A stretch of DNA of 64,000 nt from Rudanella paleaurantiibacter (GTDB lineage: Bacteria; Bacteroidota; Bacteroidia; Cytophagales; Spirosomataceae): assembly GCF_009184635.1 (NCBI RefSeq), contig NZ_WELI01000013.1, positions 62,001 to 126,000 on the forward strand. Direction: 5' to 3'. The position numbers and the translations under genes were made by a program. The notes below the pieces were generated by a model. That model saw nothing but the letters and a program-made list of their open reading frames with translations, was not told the DNA's origin and searched no databases. Numbering within the stretch: the first letter of the stretch is position 1; each line of letters opens with the position of its first letter. Below are positions 35,595 to 45,900 of the stretch, in pieces.

Positions 35595-38297
35595 ATGTCC
35601 AAACTTCCTCCAACCATTAACATAATCTCTCTCATTACCCGCTATGTATCGTTTATATTCTTTCTATCGAGCATAACCCAGGCCCAACCCTACGCCGTTT
35701 CGGTGCAACACTACGGAACTGAACACGGCCTGGCCCATCGTGAGGCCAACACCATCATTCAGGATAAACAGGGTTTTATCTGGATTGCGACCAAAGGTGG
35801 GCTGAGCCGGTTCGACGGCAAAACCTTCACCACCTACAACCGCGAACGCAGCGGGTTTGCTTTCGACGATATTGGGGGCGTTACCGAAGATGCCGACGGG
35901 GTGCTGTGGCTTGCTGCCATGCAACGCCCCTGGGAAATAATGCTATTCAACCCCCGGACGGGCAAGGCACAGACCTTCGCTGAAAAATTCGGGGAAACGC
36001 TCCCGGTCGTCACACATATGGGATATGCCTATGAAGGAATGGCGAGCGACCCCGATGGTACAGTATATCTGACTAAGAATCGGCCGGTAGCTACGTTGCT
36101 GTCGTACCATCCCAAAACCGGGCTAAAGCAAACGCCTTTCCCATCTTACAAAAGGCTGGCCCTCTGCCATGTCACCCGGCGTGGCACCGCCTGGGCTATT
36201 GCCGACGACAATAACATGGTTGAACTGCACCCCGACGGACGGGTGTTGCGACAGTATAAACACGCCATTCGCTACCTGAGTCCGGCAATGGGTTCTCAGA
36301 ACAATGAAGGGCTGTTTTTTTACTTCGAATATCCGGGTGCATATCCGTATAAAGCCGTTTATTCGATTGATGAACAAGGTAACCGACAGCAGTGTTTCGA
36401 TATTCTGCTGGGCGACAAAACCAGCTATAATGGCCTACCCAGGCCGTTCGATCTGCCATCGCTGGGGCTGGTTTGGGAGGGTGGCCGGCTGATTGACAGA
36501 CAAGGTAAGGTGGTGCTTGACCTTGCCAAAATGGGTTATCAAGACATCGACGGGCGGGGCGTGTTTCTGGACCGCTCCGGTCTGCTCTGGCTCTCGACCA
36601 ACTTTGGCGTCAATGTGGTTAAACTGGCCCCCAGCCGCTTCAAAGGGCTATTTCATGACCCCGCCAACAATTTTGAGAGGAGTAATGTCGCCATCCGGGG
36701 TATTCAGGTCATTGGTAACGACTTGTATTTTAACCGCGAATCCAAAGGGCTCTACAAAGCCGACCGCACGGGGCGCATTACGCAAACCCTATTTGAAACC
36801 ATCGACTGGGGCAATATGTATGGGTTGGCGCAGGATCGGCAGGGGCGGCTGGTGGCGGGGGCTTATGGTAAATTTCTCCAGACAGACACCGCCCGCCGAA
36901 CTGTCCGGTTTTTTCCGCTCCCGAATAACGACGGCCAAAGCCTGTGGTCGTTATATGCCTTCAGTGACACCCATCTGCTGGCCGGCACTGCCCAGGGGCT
37001 GCGGCTCATTGATGCCCGCACCGGAACCGTAGACATATTCCGGCAATACAACCAGTTTCCCGAACTGGCTCAGGCGCATATCCTGCACATTGGCCCCGAC
37101 CGTCAGGGCACTATCTGGCTATGCGCCACCACCGGCCTGTACACCTTCGACCCCCAGCGTGGCATTATGACCCGCTACTGGAGCGGAGGCAAAGGTAAAT
37201 TCCTCCTCCCTGCCGAGGGCTTCCAGCATTTCTACCACGCGCCCAATGGGCTGTTTTGGCTGGGCACGGCCAACCGAGGGCTGGTGCGCTGGGACCGCAC
37301 CCGTAACCAGTTCCGTACGTTCCGCCGGACCGATGGGCTCTCCAACGATAATATCTACGCTGTGTATGCCGACCGACGCGGCCACCTCTGGCTCAGCAGC
37401 GACTACGGCATCATGCAGTTCGACCCAGTGCGGCACACGACCCGGACGTACCTGCTCGAAGACGGCATCACAAACCTGGAGTTCAACCGGGTAGCGCACT
37501 TTCAGGAGCCGAATGGCCGCATTTATTTCGGGAGTCTCAATGGCATCACCGCTTTTGATCCGCGCGATTTCGAGAACGAGCGCCCCCGCGCGCCCCTGCC
37601 CCTATACCTGACGGCCTTCCGGCAACTGGACCCCGCCCAGGGCAAGGTGGTGGATAAAACCGCCGAGGTACAGGCGTCGGGCCAGATTCGCATTCCGCCG
37701 GGCGATGGCACAAGCGTGCTGGACTTTGCGTTTCTGAACTTCGACGATGCCTCCCGCAACGTGTATGCCTACCAACTGGTGGGGCTGGACGAGGGCTGGC
37801 AACCACTTCCGGAACCCCGGCTGCGGCTGAGCAACCTACCCTACGGTGATTATGAACTCCAGATCAAAGCACAGGCCGCCAATGGGCAATGGTCGGCCAA
37901 CACGCTGAAGCTGGAACTGTCCGTGCTGCGGCCGGTTTACCTGCGTACCTGGTTTTTACTGATGGTCGCGGGCCTGTTGCTGGGGGCCGTCGCAGGCTGG
38001 TTGCGCTGGCGGAGCTGGCAACACCGGCAGGAACAGCATCGGCTGCAACTACAGATTCGGCAGGCCACCGCCCGCATTGAACAGGATAAGGAGATTATCG
38101 CCAAACAGGCGGAGGGGCTACAACAGCTCGACCAGACCAAATCGCGGTTTTTTGCGAATATATCCCACGAGTTCCGTACGCCACTCACCATCATTCTGGG
38201 TATGGCCGACGAACTGAAATCGACCGATCTCCCCCCAAAAAACGCCAGCAGATGGCCTCCCTCATCGAGCGTAATGGGTCCAATCTGCTCCGGTTGA
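35595..38297 (+). CDS. Hybrid two-component sensor, N-terminal part (propeller, membrane segment, HisKA), frameshifted
   Basis: This is the first 883 codons of a Bacteroidota hybrid two-component system (HTCS), followed by 17 out-of-frame residues. A signal peptide (about 1-32) leads into a two-component-regulator propeller (repeats such as GLAHREANTIIQDKQGFIWI and TDGLSNDNIYAVYADRRGHL), a Y_Y_Y domain (LSNLPYGDYELQIKAQAANG), one membrane segment (FLLMVAGLLLGAVAGWL, about 787-803), and the HisKA domain with the phospho-acceptor His at 858 in ISHEFRTPLT. After DLPPK the frame leaves the family sequence and stops at 38297. The missing part continues in the -1 frame at 38243. The shift is at A_AAA_AAC (38237-38243). 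HTCS proteins sense oligosaccharides and activate nearby polysaccharide loci. Confidence 0.85.
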   Translation: MSKLPPTINIISLITRYVSFIFFLSSITQAQPYAVSVQHYGTEHGLAHREANTIIQDKQGFIWIATKGGLSRFDGKTFTTYNRERSGFAFDDIGGVTEDADGVLWLAAMQRPWEIMLFNPRTGKAQTFAEKFGETLPVVTHMGYAYEGMASDPDGTVYLTKNRPVATLLSYHPKTGLKQTPFPSYKRLALCHVTRRGTAWAIADDNNMVELHPDGRVLRQYKHAIRYLSPAMGSQNNEGLFFYFEYPGAYPYKAVYSIDEQGNRQQCFDILLGDKTSYNGLPRPFDLPSLGLVWEGGRLIDRQGKVVLDLAKMGYQDIDGRGVFLDRSGLLWLSTNFGVNVVKLAPSRFKGLFHDPANNFERSNVAIRGIQVIGNDLYFNRESKGLYKADRTGRITQTLFETIDWGNMYGLAQDRQGRLVAGAYGKFLQTDTARRTVRFFPLPNNDGQSLWSLYAFSDTHLLAGTAQGLRLIDARTGTVDIFRQYNQFPELAQAHILHIGPDRQGTIWLCATTGLYTFDPQRGIMTRYWSGGKGKFLLPAEGFQHFYHAPNGLFWLGTANRGLVRWDRTRNQFRTFRRTDGLSNDNIYAVYADRRGHLWLSSDYGIMQFDPVRHTTRTYLLEDGITNLEFNRVAHFQEPNGRIYFGSLNGITAFDPRDFENERPRAPLPLYLTAFRQLDPAQGKVVDKTAEVQASGQIRIPPGDGTSVLDFAFLNFDDASRNVYAYQLVGLDEGWQPLPEPRLRLSNLPYGDYELQIKAQAANGQWSANTLKLELSVLRPVYLRTWFLLMVAGLLLGAVAGWLRWRSWQHRQEQHRLQLQIRQATARIEQDKEIIAKQAEGLQQLDQTKSRFFANISHEFRTPLTIILGMADELKSTDLPPKNASRWPPSSSVMGPICSG
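38237..38289 (+). other. Candidate -1 frameshift site: slippery heptamer plus downstream stem
   Basis: In the zero frame the codons are CCC CCA AAA AAC, so A_AAA_AAC (38237-38243) has the X_XXY_YYZ phase. A -1 slip continues with CGC CAG CAG ATG, which restores the kinase sequence. Three bases further, AGCAGAT (38247-38253) is perfectly complementary to ATCTGCT (38283-38289), a possible stimulatory stem with a 29-base loop. A single missing A in a homopolymer, by mutation or sequencing error, would give the same picture. Confidence 0.5.
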
Positions 38298-39838
38298 TTA
38301 ATCAGATTCTGGACTTGTCGAAGGTAGAAGCGGGCCAAATGAGGCTGCGGTCTGAAACCGTTGATATTGTTGGGTTTACCCGTTATGTGGTCGAGTCGTT
38401 TCATTCCATGGCGAGCCAAAAAGGCATAACGCTCTTTGTCAGCAGCGACCTAACCGCTTGCCAAACTTCCGTTGACAAAGACAAGCTTCAGGATATGCTG
38501 GCCAATTTGCTCAACAACGCGCTCAAGTTTACGCCTGCTGGCGGGGAGGTGATGTGCCATTTGCAGATGATTACCGGTCAATCGTCGCCCCGACTGGCAG
38601 GGTTTCATGAGGAGGTGATTCCATCCGCAATTAGCTCCGGGGGCCACTGGCTTCAGATTCGGGTGCGTGATACGGGGCCAGGTATCGATGCTGAGAGTCT
38701 GCCCCGAATTTTCGACCGATTCTACCAGCGTACCGACGATTCGGCCGCGGGGAAAACCATTTGGCAAGCCGGCGGAACCGGTATTGGTCTGGCCTTTGTC
38801 CGCGAGTTGGTCACATTGATGGGGGGAGGTTTGGCCGTAAGCAGCCAGCCGGGCGCAGGTAGTGAGTTTGTACTTACACTCCCGATAGCGGCCCCTCCCC
38901 TGGCCGATGCATTGGGGTTGCCAATTCCCTCTATTATTCATAAACCGACCGAATCGACGACCAATTCACCAGCCCAACCCACCGCATCACCAACGGAAGG
39001 AGACGTACCGGCCAATCAGGAGAACCTGTTGCCCTTGCTGCTATTAGTAGAGGACAACGACGATGTGGCGGCTTACATTCAGTCATGCGTAGACATGAAT
39101 TTCCGAGTTATCAGGGCCGAAAACGGGCAAGTTGGCATCGACAAGGCTTTTGCGTTTATGCCCGACCTGATTGTGAGTGATGTGATGATGCCCCTGAAAG
39201 ATGGCTTCGAACTATGCGAGACACTGAAGAATGACATCCGAACCAGTCATATTCCGCTGGTGCTTCTGACCGCACGGGCTGCCGTCAGCGACCGTCTGAC
39301 GGGTCTTCGGCGCGGGGCCGACGCTTACCTGGTGAAGCCCTTTGCCAGGGAGGAGCTACGGTCGGTACTCCAAAATTTGCTACAAGCCCGGCAACGATTA
39401 CAACGCTACTACACCCAGCGAGCACTCGGCAACACCCCAGCCCTTGCGCCCATCGGTGACGCACAGGCTGTGCCAGCAAGCTCCCCTACCGAAACCCCCA
39501 CCGACCTGACGGAAGACGTATTCATTCAACGCCTACGGGTGCTGGTGGAGTCCCGACTCGACGATTCGACGCTGGACGTTGAGACCATTTGTCAGTCAAT
39601 GGGCTTGAGCCGAACGAGCCTGCACAGCAAACTCACGGCCCTGACGGGGATGTCGGTGAACCGCTACTTACGGGCGTTGCGGTTACAGCGGGCGCAGAAG
39701 TTGCTGAGCGATTCGGCCCTGAATGTGTCGGAGGTAGCGTATGCCGTCGGGTTCGACGACCCAAAGTATTTCAGCCGGGTGTTTTCGGAGGAGTTCGGTG
39801 TTTCGCCGGGTCAGTTTCGGCAAGCAGGGCCGAGCTGA
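38252..39838 (+). CDS. Hybrid two-component sensor, C-terminal part (HATPase, receiver, AraC HTH), in -1 frame
   Basis: The remainder of the HTCS. Translation of the -1 frame from 38243 gives 531 residues, for a fused product of 1414. The first ATG in this frame is at 38252. The end of the dimerisation helix (LIERNGSNLLRLINQILDLS) and the HATPase domain (DKLQDMLANLLNNALKFTPA, VRDTGPGID, GTGIGLAFVRELV) come first. A receiver domain follows, with LLLVEDNDDVAAYI, phospho-acceptor Asp in LIVSDVMMPLKDG and VKPF. The AraC-type HTH occupies the last 110 residues (TICQSMGLSRTSLHSKL, VSEVAYAVGFDDPKYFSRVF). If not joined by frameshifting, this half would lack a phospho-acceptor His and the system would be non-functional. 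Confidence 0.85.
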   Translation: MASLIERNGSNLLRLINQILDLSKVEAGQMRLRSETVDIVGFTRYVVESFHSMASQKGITLFVSSDLTACQTSVDKDKLQDMLANLLNNALKFTPAGGEVMCHLQMITGQSSPRLAGFHEEVIPSAISSGGHWLQIRVRDTGPGIDAESLPRIFDRFYQRTDDSAAGKTIWQAGGTGIGLAFVRELVTLMGGGLAVSSQPGAGSEFVLTLPIAAPPLADALGLPIPSIIHKPTESTTNSPAQPTASPTEGDVPANQENLLPLLLLVEDNDDVAAYIQSCVDMNFRVIRAENGQVGIDKAFAFMPDLIVSDVMMPLKDGFELCETLKNDIRTSHIPLVLLTARAAVSDRLTGLRRGADAYLVKPFAREELRSVLQNLLQARQRLQRYYTQRALGNTPALAPIGDAQAVPASSPTETPTDLTEDVFIQRLRVLVESRLDDSTLDVETICQSMGLSRTSLHSKLTALTGMSVNRYLRALRLQRAQKLLSDSALNVSEVAYAVGFDDPKYFSRVFSEEFGVSPGQFRQAGPS

Positions 39839-39931
39839 ACAATTCTCCACCTTTTCTGAACAAAAATCCACCTCACCTGGAAGTGGGTTTGGTAGTCTTG
39901 TGCACCGATTCACCATGAATCTTTCTATCAC

Positions 39932-42900
39932 ATGACTACACAATTTACCGTTCACTTCCTTAACCCTAAACGCTTCCGTAACGGTCTCGCGAGGTCTTAC
40001 CGATTAGCCATACTTAGCCTGTTGCTGATACTCTCCGTAACGGCCCGGGGGCAAAGCATCAGCGGCTTTGCCGCCATCCGAGATGTAGGCTGTTTGGGCG
40101 AATCCTACAGCTTCACCGCAACTGTAAGTGGGTACACGAACGTTTATAGTTATACCCTTACCGATGGAGTTCAGACGACTATTTCCACAAGTAATAGTCC
40201 AAATTTCGATGTTCCGCTTGTACCGACCACAACGGGGCTTCGCACGGTTACTCTCCTCGTTGGCCCTGTGACAAGTAGTGGTGGTGGGGGCGGTGAGACT
40301 ACCGAATCTGTACGTATTCCGACTAGTACCGCCCGAATTGCCAGCCCACCTGCCAATGTAAAGACCGTCAATACGCCTCCACAAAGCACTCAGAATACCA
40401 ACGTCGCCACGGTCGGTATCAACGTGCTGAATCCACCCAGCCTGACGGTCACGGCCAGCCCATCGTTCACCATTACCAGCGGGCAGACGGTCACGCTCAC
40501 CGCATCCGGCGCGGATTCCTACACCTGGACGGGTGGGGCTACCGGCAGCAGCTTTACGGCCACGCCCGCCAGCACCACCCCCTACTCCGTCACGGGGGCC
40601 AACGCTGGTTGCAGCAGCACCACCACAGTGACCGTAACGGTTACAGGAAGTCCCTTCGTCACCCGCTGGAACCTGGCAACCACAGGCTCAGGGGCGAACC
40701 AGTTGAGTTTTGGGGTAGCCACCTCCGGCACGGTGAGCTACACCTGGCAGGAAGTCTCCCCAGGATCGGCGTCGGGTTCGGGCACCTTTACCGGAACAAC
40801 GGCCACCATTACCGGCCTGCCCACCGGGGCCACCATCGACCTGAGCATTGCCCCGGCTAATTTCCAACGCATCATCATCAACAATGGCGCCGACCGAAGC
40901 CGGTTGATTGATGTAAGGCAATGGGGTACGGTAGGCTGGACGTCGATGAATAATGCATTTTACGGGTGTGATGGGTTAGCGGTTTCGGCAAGTGATGTGC
41001 CGAATTTGGCTGGTGTTAGTGATATGACTCAGATGTTCCGGGGTTGTACTTCACTCAATGGACCGGCCAACATCGGATCGTGGAATACGGCCAACGTTAC
41101 TAATATGAGTTTCATGTTTTATGGAGCCAGAGCTTTCAATCAAAACATCGGATCGTGGAATACGGCCAAGGTTACTACTATGAATCAGATGTTTAGGGAC
41201 GCCAGTGTTTTCAATCAAAACATCGGTTCATGGAATACAGCCAACGTTATTATTATGCATCAGATGTTTTTGGACGCCAGAGCTTTCAATCAAAACATCG
41301 GTTCATGGAATACAGCCAAGGTCACTACTATGAGTGGGATGTTTTTGGGAGCCAGTGCTTTCAATCAAAACATCGGTTCGTGGAATACAGCCAACGTTAC
41401 TGATATGTATCAGATGTTTTCTGAAGCCAGTGCTTTCAATCAAAACATCGGTTCGTGGAATACAGCCAAGGTCACTACTATGTATCGGATGTTTTGGGAA
41501 GCTCGTGCTTTCAATCAAAACATCGGTTTGTGGAATACGGCCAACGTTACTAATATGAGTGGAATGTTTTTGGGAGCCAGTGCTTTCAATCAAAACATCG
41601 GTTCGTGGAATACGGGTAATGTTACTAATATGAGTCTGATGTTTTGGGAAGCTCGTGCTTTCAATCAAAACATCGGTTCGTGGAATACAGCCAACGTTAC
41701 TACTATGAGTTTCATGTTTTATGGAGCCAGAGCTTTCAATCAATCGTTAAGTGACTGGGGAACTCGCCTGAATCCCGCCGTTGATTTGGCCAGCATGCTG
41801 GATAACTGTGGCATGAGCGTGGCTAATTACGATGCCACACTGACGGGCTTCAACTCCGGTACGGTAACGGGCCGGAATTTGGGAGCCACTGGTCGGCAGT
41901 ACTGTGCGTCGGCGGCAGACCGGGCTAATCTGACGGGGGTCAAAGGCTGGACCATCAGCGGGGATTTGAGCCTTGTCCCCAACCTGATGGTCACGGCCAA
42001 CCCCTCGCTCACCATCACTAGTGGGCAAACCGTCACGCTCACCGCATCGGGCGGCACCAGCTACACCTGGACGGGTGGAGCTACCGCCCGCAGCTTCACG
42101 GCCACGCCTGCCAGCACGGCCACCTACTCGGTCACGAGTGTGAACGCGTCGGGCTGTATGAGCGTCACTAGTGTAACCGTGACGGTCAACGCCCCGCCCG
42201 CACCCACTATCACGGCCTTTGCCCCCACGGCGGGTACGGTCTGCGTGGGCAGTGTGGCAACGTTTACGGCCACGCTGGGCAACGTAACGGGGACTTACGA
42301 TTTCACGCTTACCAACGGCACAGGGCCAATCAGCGGCACGGCTACGGGAGCGGCTTTCAGCCGGACGCTGACCACGGCGGGCAGTGGCGTACAAACGTTC
42401 ACGCTCACCATCGGGGCCAATGGCACCACCGTAGCCGCCAGCACCACGCTCAACGTGGGGGCGTTGCCTGTAGCTGGAATCAACGCCAGTTTAACGGCAT
42501 TAAGTTGCTCTAATCCTACGGTATCATTAACCGCAACCGGAGGCAACATGTATCGTTGGGAAGACGGTAGCACCAATGCCAGCCGAACGATAAGCGCTTC
42601 CGGCACATATTCGGTCACCGTTACATCGAGTAATGTTTGTTCGGCTACGGCCAGTATCACCCTGAACGATGAACAGATAGCACCCGTAGCTAACATCTTA
42701 CCTGTAGGACCAGCTCTTAGTTGTACCGGTACAGCCTCACTGACCGCAACAGGAGGTGTTTCGTACCGGTGGGATGATTCTAGTACAAATCCCGTTCGAA
42801 CCGTTTATTCCGAAGGCCTTTATTCGGTCACGGTTACGGCTGCGAATGGGTGTACTGCAACAGCATCGACTACTGTAGCACTTCCTTTCTTGGTCCTACC

Positions 42901-45900
42901 CCAGATTGAAGTCACTCCGCTTACATCTGAGCTAAGTTGCGTGAACACATCCGTGACTCTTACCGCTTCTATCGTTGTTGGCTTTGGTTCTGGGTACACC
43001 TTTCGATGGGAAGATAACAGCACAGGTGCGACACGAATTGTGACCTCCCCGGGTACTTACCGTGTTACCGTTACCTGGGATAATGGTTGCTTTGCTATGG
43101 CAGAAGCTACCGTTACGGGGAGTACTTCTGCACATCCCGATTATCAGCCTTTGGTGGATCTTTACAATAGCACCAACGGCCCCGGCTGGACAAACAAAAC
43201 CGGCTGGCTCACCAATTGCGACCCCTGTAACGGCTGGTTTGGCGTGACCTGCGCGGGCGGGCGGGTAACACGGCTTTTGCTCACTGACAATAAGCTCATT
43301 GGCAGTATACCCAGCAGCCTGTCGGCCCTGATCAGTCTGCAAGACCTTCGACTCCAGGCTAACCAGCTCAGCGGTAGTATACCCAGCGGCCTGTCAGCCC
43401 TGACCAACCTACAACGGCTTGATCTCGACAACAACCAGCTCAGTGGCAGTATTCCCAGCAGTCTATCGGCACTGATCAACCTGCAACGGCTTTTTCTACA
43501 AAACAACCAACTCACTGGCAGCATCCCAAACAGCCTATCGGCCCTGACCAGTCTACAACAGCTTTTTCTCATAAACAACCAGCTCAGCGGCAACATCCCG
43601 AGCAGCCTGTCGGCTCTGACCAATCTGCAAGACCTTCGGCTTAGTAGCAACCAGCTCAGCGGTAGCATACCAAACAGTCTGTCGGTCCTGACTAATCTGC
43701 AACTGCTTTTACTCAGCGAAAACCAACTAACGGGGAGCATCCCCAGTAGTCTATCGGCCTTAACCAGTCTGCTACAGCTTAGGCTAGACAGAAACCAACT
43801 GACCGGCAGTATCCCTAACAGCCTATCCGCCCTGACAAGCCTGCAACTGCTTTTGCTCAATAACAATCAGCTCACGGGCAATATTCCAGCCAGCCTATCA
43901 GCCCTGATCAATCTGCAAGATCTTTGGCTCCATAACAACCAGTTCATTGGCAGTATCCCCAGCAGCTTATCAGCCCTGACCAATCTGTCTTCGCTTAATC
44001 TAAATGACAATCAGTTGAGTGGTTGCTATCCGGCCAGTCTGACGTTTTTTTGCGAGATAACAACTAACTTCAGCAACAACATAGGTCTGCCCGGTGGAGG
44101 GAGTACGGCCTCGTTCTCAGCCTTCTGCGCCAGCGGAGAAGGTAGCGATGCCTTCGTTGCTGTAGCCTCGGCCAGTCAGAGTACCGCTACGGTCGGTACG
44201 GCTGTTAGCCTCAGCAGCACGGGCGGCTCCACGGCCACCTTTAGCTGGCTGGCACCAGCGGGGGCTACGCTGGGCAATTCGGCTACAGGTAGCACAGTCT
44301 CGGCTACGCTCACTACGCCCGGCGAGAAGACCTTCACCGTTACGGTCAGTTTTGGCAACAGTTGCAGTAGCGTAGCTACCGTTAGCGTGACGGGCGTAGC
44401 TGCTGCCCCGCCCGCCCCCACCATCACGGCTTTTGCCCCCACGGCGGGTACGGTTTGCGTGGGTAGTGTGGCTACGTTTACCGCCACAGTGGGCAACGTG
44501 ACGGGCACGTATAACTTCACGCTCACCAACAGCACGGGAACACTTAGCAGCACGGCCACGGGAGCGACCTTTAGCCAGCCCCTGACTACAGCGGGTAGTG
44601 GCGTGCAGACTTTCACGCTTACTATCGGGGCCAACGGCACAACGGTTGCCGCCAGTACCACCCTCAACGTTGAGGTTCTAACCGCCAATATTTCGCCGAG
44701 CTCCACTACACTTACCTGCTCAAGCCCCACTGCGACATTCACCGCAAGCGGTGGAGGCACCTATCGCTGGGAGGATGGCAGCACCAACGCCATCCGAAGT
44801 GTTAGCACGGCCGGGACGTATTCGGTGACGGTTACGGCCGCCAACGGCTGTACAGCCACCGCGTCGGTGACGATTTCCGAAGATAAAACCCTGCCTGCGG
44901 TCAGCTTGTCGGCCTCTGGCACGGTGACCTGTGCTAATCCCACCGTTACCCTGACGGCGTCGCCAGCGGGCCAAGGTACCTACCGCTTCACCGGGCCGGG
45001 CCTCAACCAGTCGGGTGCCGCTAACACGGCCACCGTTTCAGCCGGAGGGGTCTATGGGGTGACGGTCACAGCCGCCAATGGCTGTACGGTCTCGGCTACC
45101 ACCACCGTGGAGAGTGCCACCAATGCAGTGAACGCTACGCTCGTGGCATCGGGCACCCTTACCTGTGCCAATCCGACGGTGACCCTGACAGCCTCGCCTG
45201 CCGGGGCAAGCTACACCTTCTCGGGACCGGGTCTGAGCCAATCGGGGGCTACTAACACGGCCACCGTTTCAACGGCCGGGACGTACTCGGTAGTCGTTAC
45301 CGCAGCTGGAGGTTGTTCAGCGGTGTCCACGGTGACCGTGCAGGGGAACACCACCCCGCCCACAGCTAACATCACTCCCACTGCGGCCACGCTTACCTGC
45401 TCCAATCCCACTGCGACACTCACCGCTTCAGGTGGAGGCACCTATCGCTGGGAGGACGGCAGCACGAATGCTTCGCGCACGGTCAACTCGGCCGGGACGT
45501 ATTCCGTGACGGTCACCTCAGCCAACGGCTGCACGGCCACCGCGTCGGTGACGATTTCCGAAGACAAAACCCTGCCAACATTCTCGCTGGCCGCTTCGGG
45601 CACGGTGACCTGTGCCAACCCCACTGTGACCCTGACGGCGTCACCAGCGGGTCAAGGCACTTACCGCTTCACCGGGCCGGGCCTCAACCAGTCGGGTGCC
45701 GCCAACACGGCCACCGTCGCGGCCGGAGGGGTCTATGGGGTGACCGTCACAGCCGCTAACGGGTGTACAGCCTCGGCCACCACCACCGTCGAGAGTGCCA
45801 CCAATGCGGTGAATGCTTCACTCGTCGCATCAGGCACTCTTACCTGTGCCAATCCGACGGTGACGCTGACAGCTTCACCGGCCGGGGCCAGCTTTGTCTT

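Noticed and set aside
41069-41743. Regular 75-bp repeats as a CRISPR array
   Set aside because: The units have no unique spacers, stay in frame through the adhesin gene and encode DUF285 repeats.
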